A DNA stretch of 64,000 nt from Bacteroidales bacterium. Its GTDB lineage: Bacteria > Bacteroidota > Bacteroidia > Bacteroidales > Tenuifilaceae. The stretch lies in assembly GCA_028680705.1 (NCBI GenBank), contig JAQUJY010000004.1:10425-74424 (forward strand), in the 5' to 3' direction. The translations under genes and the position numbers were made by a program. The notes beneath the pieces were generated by a model. It was given only the letters and a program-made list of their open reading frames with translations, was not told where the DNA came from and made no database searches. Below, one piece after another: positions 49,717 through 58,477 of the stretch (the stretch's first letter is position 1; every line of letters begins with the position of its first letter).

Positions 49717-50598
49717 CTACTTCCCCATATCATCCAAATCAATAACCGTTGATAGGTATGAAGCAAAAACACCAAGTCCCCCTTCGATATTTGAGTATAA
49801 GTGGCTTGATTCGGCAAATGGATTATCCTCAAAATCCTCTGCATTATCAAGCGATTTATGGAAGCGGTAGTAGTGCTTATCAACAGATAAAGCATAAAGA
49901 CTAATTTTAAAATTATTATAGTGACTTTCACCCCAAACACTATAATCAATTTTAAATGGAATGCTTTCGCCATCGTACCCTAAATCGCTATAAAGCTCTC
50001 TGGTAGAGAAATGCACATAACTTACAGTGTCAACCCCATTGAAATACTGATCAAAGTTGTACTGAAATAAAGCATAAAAATTCGGCCTACTTGCCTCATC
50101 CACAATTTTGCCTGAAAGGATTATTCGAATTTCACCCCACTGAGTTAACCCTAAAGTATCAAGTTTAACCTCTGTAAGGATGGGAGCATAATCTGGAACA
50201 GTAGTTGAAGCCTTTACTTCATTAAACCCTGGTGCCGAAACGCTCAAATGGTAGGTTTTTCCCATTACAACATCATACGCAGTTGGTGGGATAACGTACA
50301 TTCCTAATTCTTCAATAAATGGTATTTCAACTGTTTGGGTGTTCTCTGAATTTTTAAGTACAACCATTGCATTTTTCACCTCAACCGGTTTATTATCATA
50401 ATAATTACCGGTAATGGGTAAGTTATAATTAATTGGTGTGGATTGCCAAACCATTACCTTAATTGACTCATTAGGTGTAATAAACGACTGAACTACAAGT
50501 TTGGGTTCAATACTTGGTAGGTTAAAATTATCAACATCATCAATACAGGATACAATACCTATAAACATGATTAAAACTCCGACTATTCTATTTTTCAT
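49717..50598 (-). CDS. DUF4249 lipoprotein, partner of the TonB receptor
   Basis: 293 residues. Lipoprotein signal ending IGIVSC (Cys18), then IDDVDNFNLPSIEPKLVVQS, the DUF4249 opening. An Ig-like beta fold (GKTYHLSVSAPGFNEVKAST) is followed by a C-terminal region with YRFHKSLDNAEDFEDNPFAE. DUF4249 proteins are almost always coded with a TonB-dependent receptor, as here (11 bp after it), and are thought to act as a surface lipoprotein lid or ligand-binding partner. The ligand is unknown. Confidence 0.82.
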   Translation of the reverse strand: MKNRIVGVLIMFIGIVSCIDDVDNFNLPSIEPKLVVQSFITPNESIKVMVWQSTPINYNLPITGNYYDNKPVEVKNAMVVLKNSENTQTVEIPFIEELGMYVIPPTAYDVVMGKTYHLSVSAPGFNEVKASTTVPDYAPILTEVKLDTLGLTQWGEIRIILSGKIVDEASRPNFYALFQYNFDQYFNGVDTVSYVHFSTRELYSDLGYDGESIPFKIDYSVWGESHYNNFKISLYALSVDKHYYRFHKSLDNAEDFEDNPFAESSHLYSNIEGGLGVFASYLSTVIDLDDMGK

Positions 50599-50609
50599 GT
50601 CTCCTATTT

Positions 50610-52982
50610 TTAGAATTTAATTGACCAAGAAACCGATGGAATTAGCTGAAACAGGCTTAGCTGCTTTAGCTTTGTTGTTGAGGTTTCAACACCAGTATGT
50701 TGATTGTAATCGTATTCGTTAGCGATATAGTAAATAAACGGATTTCTCCGGTTATACAAGTTGTAAACGCTTACTTCCCATGTTCGCTCGTACTTTTGGA
50801 ATTTTTTATGAAACTGAACACCCACATCAAGTCTGTGATAGGGTGCCATGCGGTAACTATTCTTCTCTCCATAATCTTGTACTTGATTGTTCCATTGATA
50901 ACCAGGGTTTACTGGATAATGCTCTTGCACAGTGTATAAAGCCAGGGGTAATGTTATGGCATTACCAGTACCATAAACCCATGTTCCAGAAAGCGTTATC
51001 CCCTTACTTAACTCGTAAACAGCAACCAGCGAAACATCATGTCGCCTATCGTACCTTGCCCAAAAAGGGTTCCCGTTGTTCACCTCATCAAACTGAAGTT
51101 GAGTCCATGATAGGGTATAACCAATCCAACCCGTTAGCCTACCCGATTTCCGATGAGCAAGGAACTCAACCCCATAGGACCATCCTACTCCGCTAGTTAT
51201 GTTATCCTCCCATTTTACCTCACTGGCATTTTCTGGATCATCAATCATCAGGAAACTAGCTCCCTCGCGATAGGTTATCACATTTTTTGACTCTTTGTAG
51301 TATCCCTCAAGCGACAATGTGGTAGATAGTTCGTGGAGATCCTTAGCCAACCCAAGCGCTGCTTGCCAGTTTTTCTGTGCAGGCGCATCGGTTGTAGCAG
51401 GTACCCATAAATCGGTTGGTAAGCCAATGCCAGTACTAGATAACAGATGTATATACTGATTCATTTGGGCATAAGAGGCTTTTAGCGACATGGTTTTGCT
51501 TAAGTAATAGCTCCCTGTAATCCGAGGTTCAAGGCTTAAGTTTGAATCATCTTTATAGAGATGATGTGAGAGTCTAAGGCCAGTATTCACAATGCCTCGG
51601 TCGCTTATTTTGGTCTCACCCTCAACGTAAACGCCCGACTCGGCAGTGTTAATTGTTTGAACCTCGCTTATGTGCTCATCAATATAATCATCCTTAACCA
51701 CAACCGCACTGGGATTAAAACTGTGCCAAACAGAGCTTACACCATACCTAACGGTAAGCATTGAAAGTGGTTGCCACGAAAAATCGTACTTAAACCCTAG
51801 ATCGCGAATTCCCGAACGGTACGACAGCTCAAAACTATTTCCATCGTACTTATCAAATTCATAAATTTTGAACCTATAGTTGCTAAAAATCAGCGATAGG
51901 TTTGAGAATATATTATGGCTTAAAACGCTATTCCACCTTAGGGTCGTGGTGGCGTTATCCCAAAACAGGCCAGCTTCAAAAATATCCTTATCATCTTTTT
52001 CGCGTCCAGAAAATTTATCCTTACCAAAGTATCCGCTGAGGTAAATCCTGTTCTTGCTATTTATCTCCCAATTTGCCTTGGCTGTTAAATCGTAAAAAAA
52101 GAGGCCAAGCTTCATATCACTAGGCATAAATGGCCTGGTCAAGATATCGTAGTATGTTCGGCGACCCGAAACCAGAAAAGAAGATTTGCCCTTTACAATT
52201 GGGCCCTCGAGCACCAAGCGCGAAGAAAGAATCCCAATACCAGCTTCACCCGATATTTTCTCCTTATTCCCATCCTTCATAACAATCTCAAGCACCGACG
52301 AGAGCCGTCCTCCATACCTAGCAGGAAAACCTCCCTTTGTGAGCTCTATGCTCTTAATGGCATCGCCATTGAAAAGAGAGAAAAATCCGAACAAATGGTA
52401 TGCATTATAAACCGTGGCGTCGTCGAGGATAATCAGGTTCTGATCGGGTCCTCCACCTCGGACGTAAAGCCCGCTAGTGCCCTCGCTGCCCTTTTGCACA
52501 CCCGGCATTAGCTGAATTACTTTAAGGATATCCTTCTCGCCAAGCAGAGCGGGAATTGACTTTATCTGCTTTAGAGGTATCTCCATTACGCTCATCTGCG
52601 AACTCCGGCTTGATTGTTTGGGAAGGTTGGCTCTAATCTCAATTTCTTCCAGTTCAATACTCGGATCGAGTTCTACATTTAGCTCGATATTCTTATCTAG
52701 CAAAACTTGAAAACTACGAACCTGGTAGCCAACAAACGAAAAGATAATTTCCTGCTCCGCTGCTGGGAGCGTTAATGAGTAAAACCCATAGCTGTTTGAT
52801 ACAGTACCAATAGTTGTTCCTGGCACGTAGATGTTCACCCCCGGCATGGATTCACGACTTCCTTTCTCGTAAACAAAACCGCTAACCGTAAACCGGGATT
52901 GGGACTTTAAGGTAATAGAAAATGATGCCACAAGTAGAATAAGCAGCAGATACTGCCGAGGCAAATAAAATCTTGATTTCAT
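50610..52982 (-). CDS. TonB-dependent outer-membrane receptor
   Basis: 790 residues. Signal peptide (about 1-27), then a CarboxypepD_reg-like domain (31-110, VSGFVYEKGSRESMPGVNIY), a plug domain (about 130-235, GLYVRGGGPDQNLIILDD, YHLFGFFSLFNGDAIKSIEL) and a 22-strand barrel to the C-terminal KF end. It would import a ligand using TonB energy. Its only partner is the DUF4249 lipoprotein; there is no SusD gene, so it is not a glycan SusC/D pair. No -7 element was found, but an inverted repeat lies just upstream. Confidence 0.92.
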   Translation of the reverse strand: MKSRFYLPRQYLLLILLVASFSITLKSQSRFTVSGFVYEKGSRESMPGVNIYVPGTTIGTVSNSYGFYSLTLPAAEQEIIFSFVGYQVRSFQVLLDKNIELNVELDPSIELEEIEIRANLPKQSSRSSQMSVMEIPLKQIKSIPALLGEKDILKVIQLMPGVQKGSEGTSGLYVRGGGPDQNLIILDDATVYNAYHLFGFFSLFNGDAIKSIELTKGGFPARYGGRLSSVLEIVMKDGNKEKISGEAGIGILSSRLVLEGPIVKGKSSFLVSGRRTYYDILTRPFMPSDMKLGLFFYDLTAKANWEINSKNRIYLSGYFGKDKFSGREKDDKDIFEAGLFWDNATTTLRWNSVLSHNIFSNLSLIFSNYRFKIYEFDKYDGNSFELSYRSGIRDLGFKYDFSWQPLSMLTVRYGVSSVWHSFNPSAVVVKDDYIDEHISEVQTINTAESGVYVEGETKISDRGIVNTGLRLSHHLYKDDSNLSLEPRITGSYYLSKTMSLKASYAQMNQYIHLLSSTGIGLPTDLWVPATTDAPAQKNWQAALGLAKDLHELSTTLSLEGYYKESKNVITYREGASFLMIDDPENASEVKWEDNITSGVGWSYGVEFLAHRKSGRLTGWIGYTLSWTQLQFDEVNNGNPFWARYDRRHDVSLVAVYELSKGITLSGTWVYGTGNAITLPLALYTVQEHYPVNPGYQWNNQVQDYGEKNSYRMAPYHRLDVGVQFHKKFQKYERTWEVSVYNLYNRRNPFIYYIANEYDYNQHTGVETSTTKLKQLSLFQLIPSVSWSIKF

Positions 52983-53013
52983 AGGTTAATTAGGTAGGTG
53001 TTTGGAATATTGT

Positions 53014-53036
53014 AAATGTAAATATAACCTACATTT
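53014..53036. repeat. Short inverted repeat upstream of the TonB receptor gene
   Basis: AAATGTA (53014-53020) and TACATTT (53030-53036) with a 9-nt gap, 31-54 bp before the receptor start. It could be an operator or a weak leader hairpin. Confidence 0.35.
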
Positions 53037-53142
53037 GCTGATAATATTATCATACAAAAAAATATTTAGCGAATTATTTGCATGACTCAGGTAAAAGGAA
53101 TTGTCTTTACATTGAGAAAAGGCAGTTTAACAAAAAGCATAG

Positions 53143-53150
53143 TAAATTTG
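53143..53150 (+). promoter_or_regulatory. Candidate -7 element for the small thioredoxin gene
   Basis: TAAATTTG fits TAnnTTTG, 46 bp before the ATG at 53197. No -33 match at the usual spacing. Confidence 0.4.
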
Positions 53151-53196
53151 TTAACTTACGCACCTTTACAAAACAATAATACCCTATAAAAGTATA

Positions 53197-53532
53197 ATGA
53201 AGTCCTCTATTAAATTCACACCCGAGAGCTGGGAGCATTTTGTTACACAGAATGATGCAGTGTTACTATACCTGTACAATACGGGTTGTGATATCTGCAA
53301 TACGCTTCGCCCAAAAGTAAAAGACTTAGTTGAGCAGAATTTTCCAAAAATTAAGTTGGTTATCATTAACGCTAGCGATAACTTGGAGTTTGCAGCACAA
53401 ATCCGGATGCTAAGCGTACCGGGTATTATTCTTTATATGGAAGGGAAAGAGATGTTTCGTGCAAATGGGTTAATTGCACTATCGGACTTTGAGCAGAAAA
53501 TTAGGCGACCCTACGAAATGATGTTTGAGTAA
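53197..53532 (+). CDS. Small cytoplasmic thioredoxin-like protein
   Basis: 111 residues with a thioredoxin fold. Active site NTGCDICNTL (Cys31, Cys34), preceded by AVLLYLYN, and cis-Pro in LSVPGIILY. The usual WCGPC is replaced by GCDIC, so its redox potential may differ from housekeeping thioredoxin. No signal peptide. It lies alone between divergent and convergent envelope genes and ends at a bidirectional terminator. Confidence 0.85.
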   Translation: MKSSIKFTPESWEHFVTQNDAVLLYLYNTGCDICNTLRPKVKDLVEQNFPKIKLVIINASDNLEFAAQIRMLSVPGIILYMEGKEMFRANGLIALSDFEQKIRRPYEMMFE

Positions 53533-53545
53533 AAAAACAGATCAT

Positions 53546-53571
53546 AAAAAAAGCCTCTGAGAGGCTTTTTT
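53546..53571. terminator. Bidirectional terminator between thioredoxin and barrel genes
   Basis: AAGCCTC (53551-53557) pairs with GAGGCTT (53561-53567), loop TGA, with an A-tract before and T-tract after. Serves both converging genes. Confidence 0.88.
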
Positions 53572-53588
53572 ATGTGGTAGGGTTCAAA

Positions 53589-54176
53589 CTAAAATTTATA
53601 GATAAACCCAATTGAAGAGTTAAGGAAGTATTCCTGGATGCTGTATCCACTATTAGCCCTAAAATTAACGTTTGTATAGTCATTACTATAAGTGATAAAC
53701 GAGAAGATTGAAGGCATTAGCAGAGTTGCCCCCCATTTCTCACTTAACGCATAGGATAAACCAGGAAGGATATTAATTCCAACTGAGTTGTAACCATCCT
53801 TTGATGTTCCATTAGAAAATTTCCCGCTATGAAAATTTAAAGGTAATTCGCCTTGGGCAAAAATGGTGATTTTCTCGAACTTAATTGCAGAGTATCTTAC
53901 AAATGGCCTTAAAGAGAACGTATTGCTTACATCCTTTCCATCAACACCATCGGCTTTTGTTGAACTAGTTGAAAAGCCAATAGCACCACCCACTGTAAAA
54001 TTGCTGTTAACAACGTACCCAAACTGAGGCGCGAGCGAAAATCCAGAGGCTTTATCACCATCATCATTAGTACTTGAGAACCGCAGAGAGCCCCCAACCC
54101 ACATTTTTGAATTCTGGCCTACAGCCATAACTGACAATGCGATTAATAGTATCGCAATTAAAGGTAGTTTTTTCAT
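53589..54176 (-). CDS. Small outer-membrane beta-barrel protein
   Basis: 195 residues. Signal peptide (1-20, AVGQ). The mature part has alternating amphipathic strands (MWVGGSLRFSS, FSLAPQFGYVV, FTVGGAIGFSTSS, FSLRPFVRYSA) and ends in aromatic Phe (IGFIYKF), the outer-membrane barrel assembly signature. It has eight to ten strands, in the OmpX/OprF-like class. No known ligand or enzyme motif. A 15-bp palindrome lies upstream. Confidence 0.8.
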   Translation of the reverse strand: MKKLPLIAILLIALSVMAVGQNSKMWVGGSLRFSSTNDDGDKASGFSLAPQFGYVVNSNFTVGGAIGFSTSSTKADGVDGKDVSNTFSLRPFVRYSAIKFEKITIFAQGELPLNFHSGKFSNGTSKDGYNSVGINILPGLSYALSEKWGATLLMPSIFSFITYSNDYTNVNFRANSGYSIQEYFLNSSIGFIYKF

Positions 54177-54249
54177 CTTTTGAATATTTATTTAGTTAGT
54201 GATTAAGTGCATTTTCCTTCATTATTTTATTAGTCCTTAATAAAAGAGG

Positions 54250-54264
54250 TGACCCTTAGGGTCA
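54250..54264. promoter_or_regulatory. 15-bp palindrome (candidate operator or weak terminator)
   Basis: TGACCC-TTA-GGGTCA, perfect, 74 bp upstream of the barrel gene start and 83 bp downstream of the glutamine cyclotransferase stop. On the minus strand a TTTTATT follows after 5 nt, so a weak terminator for the upstream gene is also possible. Confidence 0.45.
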
Positions 54265-54346
54265 ATCAAATACAATAATAATCTTATTCATGCCACAAAA
54301 CCCATTAAACCGTGAATAATGTCCTAGGAACAAGAATACTGTTACA

Positions 54347-55420
54347 TTAGTTCAATTCCACCTCAAAAACTTTAGGCCAATTCTTCCCGGTTACAAACAA
54401 TCTGCTCCCTTTACTATCCCATGCTATACCGTTAAACACATCAATATCTTTATGCTTATCCTTCTCACTTAAAAGTTCAGAAAAGTTGACTACTGCATCA
54501 ACCCTGCCACTAGTGGGATCAATTACTACAATTTTGTTGGTTAAATAAATATTGGCATAAATTTTACCCTTTATCAGTTCCAGCTCATTAAGCTGGTTTA
54601 CCAGCCCCAAATTATCGAATACCTCAACTCGTTTAATTTCGGTGAACGATTTGGGCTCGAGAAAGTACAAAACGTTTGAGCCATCGCTCATAACAAGCAT
54701 ATTATCCATGGTGGTTAACCCCCACCCCTGGGTAGGATAATCGAAAGTTCGGATTAAATTAAAGGTTTCAGGATTGTAAACAAAGCCTTTGCGCGAGGTC
54801 CAGGTAATTTGATAAATCTCGCCATCGTAAATTGTTGTTCCCTCACCAAAGTATCTCGTATCGAGGTTTACGCTTTGCAATACCTTCCCTGTCTTAATAT
54901 CAACCCTTCTAAGACTCGACAATCCTCTTTGACCTGTGCTCTCAATAAAATATCCATTGTGATAAAAAAGTCCCTGAGTGTATGCTTCAATATCGTGAGG
55001 ATAAGTATTAACAACCCTATACGATAACTTTAGGGGTTCTATATTACTCTTTAGTTTTACACCTACCGACGCAGTTTGCCTTTGTCCTTTACGCCAAGCT
55101 GTTACCCTGAGTTGCCTTGTACCTAATGAGAATGACTGGGTGGCTAAACTATACTCAAGGCTTGTTAATTCACCAACACGCTCGTTGTCAACATAAAGCA
55201 CTATAGAGTCAGGACTTATCGAGTCGCTCTTTAGCTTTAAGCTAATTTGAATCTCATCGCCCAAATCAAAAAGTTGTCCGTTAGTTGGCTTAGTAATACC
55301 GATTAACTGCAGACTTACGTCTTGCTTAGGTACTCTCTGTGTTTCTGGCGATTTGCGATGGTCACAAGCCAGCATAGCCAATAGCATGAGACCTGAAAGA
55401 AAAAATAAAACCCTGTTCAT
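54347..55420 (-). CDS. Glutamine cyclotransferase lipoprotein
   Basis: 357 residues. Lipoprotein signal LLAMLAC (Cys19). A short Ig-like domain (about 35-125) precedes a five-bladed propeller of the plant-type glutaminyl cyclase family: HDIEAYTQGLFYHNGYFIES, RYFGEGTTIYDGEIYQITW, FDYPTQGWGLT, NELELIKGKIYANIY, and FNGIAWDSKGSRLFVTGK. It would convert N-terminal glutamine to pyroglutamate on exported proteins, a common step for periplasmic proteins in this phylum. It lies 13 bp after the HAD gene and is probably co-transcribed. Confidence 0.9.
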   Translation of the reverse strand: MNRVLFFLSGLMLLAMLACDHRKSPETQRVPKQDVSLQLIGITKPTNGQLFDLGDEIQISLKLKSDSISPDSIVLYVDNERVGELTSLEYSLATQSFSLGTRQLRVTAWRKGQRQTASVGVKLKSNIEPLKLSYRVVNTYPHDIEAYTQGLFYHNGYFIESTGQRGLSSLRRVDIKTGKVLQSVNLDTRYFGEGTTIYDGEIYQITWTSRKGFVYNPETFNLIRTFDYPTQGWGLTTMDNMLVMSDGSNVLYFLEPKSFTEIKRVEVFDNLGLVNQLNELELIKGKIYANIYLTNKIVVIDPTSGRVDAVVNFSELLSEKDKHKDIDVFNGIAWDSKGSRLFVTGKNWPKVFEVELN

Positions 55421-55433
55421 TTCAATGATTTAA

Positions 55434-55853
55434 TTACTTATTGAATAACGGTTTCCAATAAGGTTTACGCTTTAAACTCGATATAACTTTTTGCTCCTTT
55501 ACCCTATTTTTCTCCTCGGGAAAAAACTCTTGCCAAATATTACTCCAACCCACAAAACCACCAATATTTCTGTCGTCGATAAAAACATCGGCCTCAATTT
55601 TTCTCGATACTTCAGCATCGAATTGCTCCTCGGGATAATTGGCATTAACGGCATAGAACTCTACTCCATTTGCACGACAAAACTCAATGGCCTCATCAAG
55701 CTCTTTTCCCTTTCGAACCGTCCATAGAATTAGCAACATTCCCTTTTGCTGCATTGCCTTTAGGGTTTCAAAGGCAAATAGCATTGGTTTGCCAATATCT
55801 GGAAATTTGTTCTCAACAATGGTTCCATCAAAATCAACTGCAACTTTAAGCAT
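55434..55853 (-). CDS. HAD-superfamily phosphatase (BT0820 type)
   Basis: 139 residues, a small HAD hydrolase. Motif I VDFDGTIVEN, motif II-like LILWTVRKGKEL, motif IV FIDDRNIGGF. It resembles the Bacteroides BT0820 phosphatase group, whose physiological substrate is uncertain. Cytoplasmic. First gene of a likely pair with the glutamine cyclotransferase. Confidence 0.85.
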   Translation of the reverse strand: MLKVAVDFDGTIVENKFPDIGKPMLFAFETLKAMQQKGMLLILWTVRKGKELDEAIEFCRANGVEFYAVNANYPEEQFDAEVSRKIEADVFIDDRNIGGFVGWSNIWQEFFPEEKNRVKEQKVISSLKRKPYWKPLFNK

Positions 55854-55872
55854 AGCATAACCTTATAATGTA

Positions 55873-55880
55873 CAAATATA
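55873..55880 (-). promoter_or_regulatory. Candidate -7 element for the HAD / glutamine cyclotransferase pair
   Basis: TATATTTG on the minus strand fits TAnnTTTG, 20 bp before the HAD start codon. No -33 box. Confidence 0.4.
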
Positions 55881-56037
55881 GTAATTTGAGGTTATTAGAA
55901 TACCAGGATTGGGGTAAAGTAAAACTAAGTTAAAATTAAGAGCAGCTATTTAATCAGGAGCTGAATCTAAAGACACCTCATTGACCAATATCACCATTTT
56001 TAGAACTCGTAAACCTAAAAAGGGCTCTTAATTCTTC

Positions 56038-56045
56038 TATATTTG
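56038..56045 (+). promoter_or_regulatory. Candidate -7 element for the SiaC-like gene run
   Basis: TATATTTG fits TAnnTTTG; the predicted start near 56052 is 28 nt before the ATG at 56080. No -33 match was seen. Confidence 0.45.
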
Positions 56046-56079
56046 TGCGAATAGCACATAGCAATAATTCATTTTTAGT

Positions 56080-56454
56080 ATGAACATCTTTCGAGTAAAC
56101 GAACAAGAGGATACTCCAGAAGTCTTAATCGACAGAGATTCTGGTACGGTTAGTTTTACGGGTAAACTATTGCCCGAAGATTCTTTAGCATTTTTCTCAC
56201 CCATCGAAGAGCAATTAAAAAACTACATCTCTCAACCCAATCAAATAACCACAGTTAACCTTCGGCTTGAGTACATGAACTCCTCCTCACAGAAAAGAGT
56301 GCTTGGCCTACTTGCCACCCTTCAAAATCTAACTAACAGTGGACTAGAAGTTTACATTAACTGGTATTACCCCGAGGATGATGAGGATTTACTGGACGAA
56401 GGGAGAGATCTATCACAAATGCTTGAAAAACCATTAAACATAATCCCCTATTAA
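56080..56454 (+). CDS. SiaC-like (DUF1987) regulatory phosphoprotein
   Basis: 124 residues with the DUF1987 pattern: an early TPEVLIDRDSGTVSFTGKLLPE segment (split here as PEVLIDRDSGTVSF and GKLLPED), VNLRLEYMNSSSQKRVLGLL and VYINWYYPEDDEDLLDEGRD. In Pseudomonas aeruginosa, SiaC of this family is phosphorylated by SiaB at Thr68 and dephosphorylated by SiaA, a PP2C-type phosphatase. The free form activates the diguanylate cyclase SiaD. Here Ser68 in MNSSSQK occupies the same place. The next gene, 24 bp on, encodes a SpoIIE phosphatase, matching the SiaA-SiaC pairing. No SiaB-like kinase or GGDEF protein is visible nearby. Confidence 0.85.
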   Translation: MNIFRVNEQEDTPEVLIDRDSGTVSFTGKLLPEDSLAFFSPIEEQLKNYISQPNQITTVNLRLEYMNSSSQKRVLGLLATLQNLTNSGLEVYINWYYPEDDEDLLDEGRDLSQMLEKPLNIIPY

Positions 56455-56478
56455 CCAAAAAAACCAAACTATATCTCC

Positions 56479-58398
56479 ATGCTAAACAAGGCCTTACAAA
56501 AAATCGTAATTATAATTTTAGTGTTTTGCTCTAATGCACTACAAGCCCAATTTCAGGCTGAACTTCCCGAAGCATTGAAGATAGAAATTGAAGAACAAAT
56601 AATAAAAGCCAACGAGTTTGAAAATTCGGAAGATTACAATCAGGCAGCTTTCCATCTGAATAAAGTTGCTACCATCTATTGGGTTAACGGATTTCCCAAC
56701 AAGGCCATACCACTATTTAAGAAAACCATAGTACTAAACGAAAAGATTGGCAACGAAAATGCCATAAGAATGCTCAACAGCAATATTGGTATGATCTATA
56801 CAGATGAGGAAAATTACTCAAAGGCCCTTGAGTACTTCAATAAATCATTATGTATTGCAAGGCAGATGAACCGAAAACCCGATATTGCAGCATCACTGCT
56901 AAACATTGCCAATGTACAATCGGAGATAAAGGAATATGCCAATGCAGCAAAAACTTTAGAGGAGGCACATACACTAGCCCGCGAGCTAAACGACGAAAAG
57001 ATGCTCCGCAACTGCTACTCCTTACTTGCTGATGTTTACGAAAAAAAAGGCAATTCCGATAAATCGACCGAATACTTTGCGCTTTACACTACCATAACCA
57101 GGAAAATTCAGCGCGAAGAGATGCGCAAGCATGATAACCAAGCCCGCAAAATTATTGAGGATGCCAAGAGCAAGGTTACAGAAATTGAGCATGCAAAGGA
57201 TCAAACCGAAAAGGAATTGCTCGATAAGCAGCAAGCCCTAAAAGATACCGAAGAGAGCCTGGAACAAACTGAGCAGATATCGAAAGATCGCAAAATGCAG
57301 ATTGACTTGCTTAACAAGGAGAAAGAACTAAAAGATGCTATAATAAAAAATCAAAAATTAGTACGAAATATTTTCCTGTTCATCATCTTTGTTGTGCTGG
57401 CCTTTGCACTACTCTTCTTCTACAACCTGAAAATAAAGAAAAAAGCCAACCAAAAGTTAAAAACGCAAAACATTGAAATTGCCAAGCAGAGCCAGCTAAT
57501 TGAGCAGGTAAATCAAGATCTGGAAGGAGCTTTCAATAAGATTGAAAAACAAAACCGCGATATTACTAGCAGTATAAACTACGCTCAACGCATTCAAGAG
57601 GCAATGCTGCCTTCGGTAGAAAACCTTTCGCCTCTTAAAAACGATTCATTTATACTATTTAAGCCTCGCAACATTGTTAGTGGCGATTTTTACTGGTTTA
57701 CTGGATACGGGTCTCCCAAAACACTCGATGAAGAAAATAACAAAACCTTTATCAAACTTCACAACTTACCTAAGGACGAGAAAGGGTTCCTTATCTCGGC
57801 TATTGATTGCACCGGACATGGTATACCCGGCGCATTTATGAGTATGATTGGCTTTAATCTGCTCGAAACCATTGTCCGGAGTGGGATTGTTGTGCCTAAC
57901 GAAATACTTAAGCATTTACATAATGCGGTTAGGTATCTACTTAAGCAGGATACTACCGACAATAGAGATGGCATGGACATGGCCATTTGCAGTATTATTG
58001 ATAACGGTAAAAAGTTACTTTATGCCGGAGCAAAAAACCCGCTAATCTCGATATCAAATGGGGAATTGAACTATATTAGAGGCGATTCTGTTCCAGTGGG
58101 AGGAATGCAGAAAGAGGACCAGAGAGAATTTTCATTACACACAATTAACGTGGATAGTCCAACATCATTCTATATCTTCTCCGACGGAATTACAGATCAA
58201 TTTGGTGGTCCGAACGAACAAAAGTTTGGCACAAGAAGGTTTAAAGAGTTCCTGCTGGAAATACATAAATTACCCATGCCTGAGCAAAAAGAAAAACTTG
58301 AGCAACGGTTGGGCGAATGGATGAAGAGCTACCAGAAGCAAATTGACGATATAATTGTTGTAGGCTTTAAAATTGACGGCGCAAAATTTGAACTCTAA
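56479..58398 (+). CDS. TPR-coiled coil-TM-SpoIIE phosphatase
   Basis: 639 residues. Signal peptide (1-23, ALQAQ); TPR-like repeats (about 40-205) in the periplasm; a long coiled coil (about 205-295); one membrane helix (about 297-315); a second coiled coil; a cytoplasmic SpoIIE/PP2C domain (about 365-632). Metal ligands: Asp443 (AIDCTGHG), Asp498/500 (DGMD), Asp569 (SDGITDQ), Asp623/624 (QIDDI). It likely senses through the TPR part and dephosphorylates the SiaC-like protein coded upstream. The phosphatase domain closely parallels that at 7551-10871 (SINYAQRIQEAMLPS against SINYAKRIQEALIPS; VSGDFYW; GAFMSMIG against GAFMSIIG). Confidence 0.92.
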   Translation: MLNKALQKIVIIILVFCSNALQAQFQAELPEALKIEIEEQIIKANEFENSEDYNQAAFHLNKVATIYWVNGFPNKAIPLFKKTIVLNEKIGNENAIRMLNSNIGMIYTDEENYSKALEYFNKSLCIARQMNRKPDIAASLLNIANVQSEIKEYANAAKTLEEAHTLARELNDEKMLRNCYSLLADVYEKKGNSDKSTEYFALYTTITRKIQREEMRKHDNQARKIIEDAKSKVTEIEHAKDQTEKELLDKQQALKDTEESLEQTEQISKDRKMQIDLLNKEKELKDAIIKNQKLVRNIFLFIIFVVLAFALLFFYNLKIKKKANQKLKTQNIEIAKQSQLIEQVNQDLEGAFNKIEKQNRDITSSINYAQRIQEAMLPSVENLSPLKNDSFILFKPRNIVSGDFYWFTGYGSPKTLDEENNKTFIKLHNLPKDEKGFLISAIDCTGHGIPGAFMSMIGFNLLETIVRSGIVVPNEILKHLHNAVRYLLKQDTTDNRDGMDMAICSIIDNGKKLLYAGAKNPLISISNGELNYIRGDSVPVGGMQKEDQREFSLHTINVDSPTSFYIFSDGITDQFGGPNEQKFGTRRFKEFLLEIHKLPMPEQKEKLEQRLGEWMKSYQKQIDDIIVVGFKIDGAKFEL

Positions 58399-58477
58399 AA
58401 CATTTCAACTATATTTAAAGTGCTACACAATTCCGCAATCTATCAAAATAAGATAATCCACATATAAAATACAAACA

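Noticed and set aside
49659-49973. Minus-strand 104-codon frame overlapping the end of the DUF4249 gene
   Set aside because: Another frame of the same strand as the real gene, Leu/Ile-rich, no sign of a protein.
50780-51196. Plus-strand 138-codon frame inside the TonB receptor gene
   Set aside because: Antisense shadow of a conserved beta-barrel gene.
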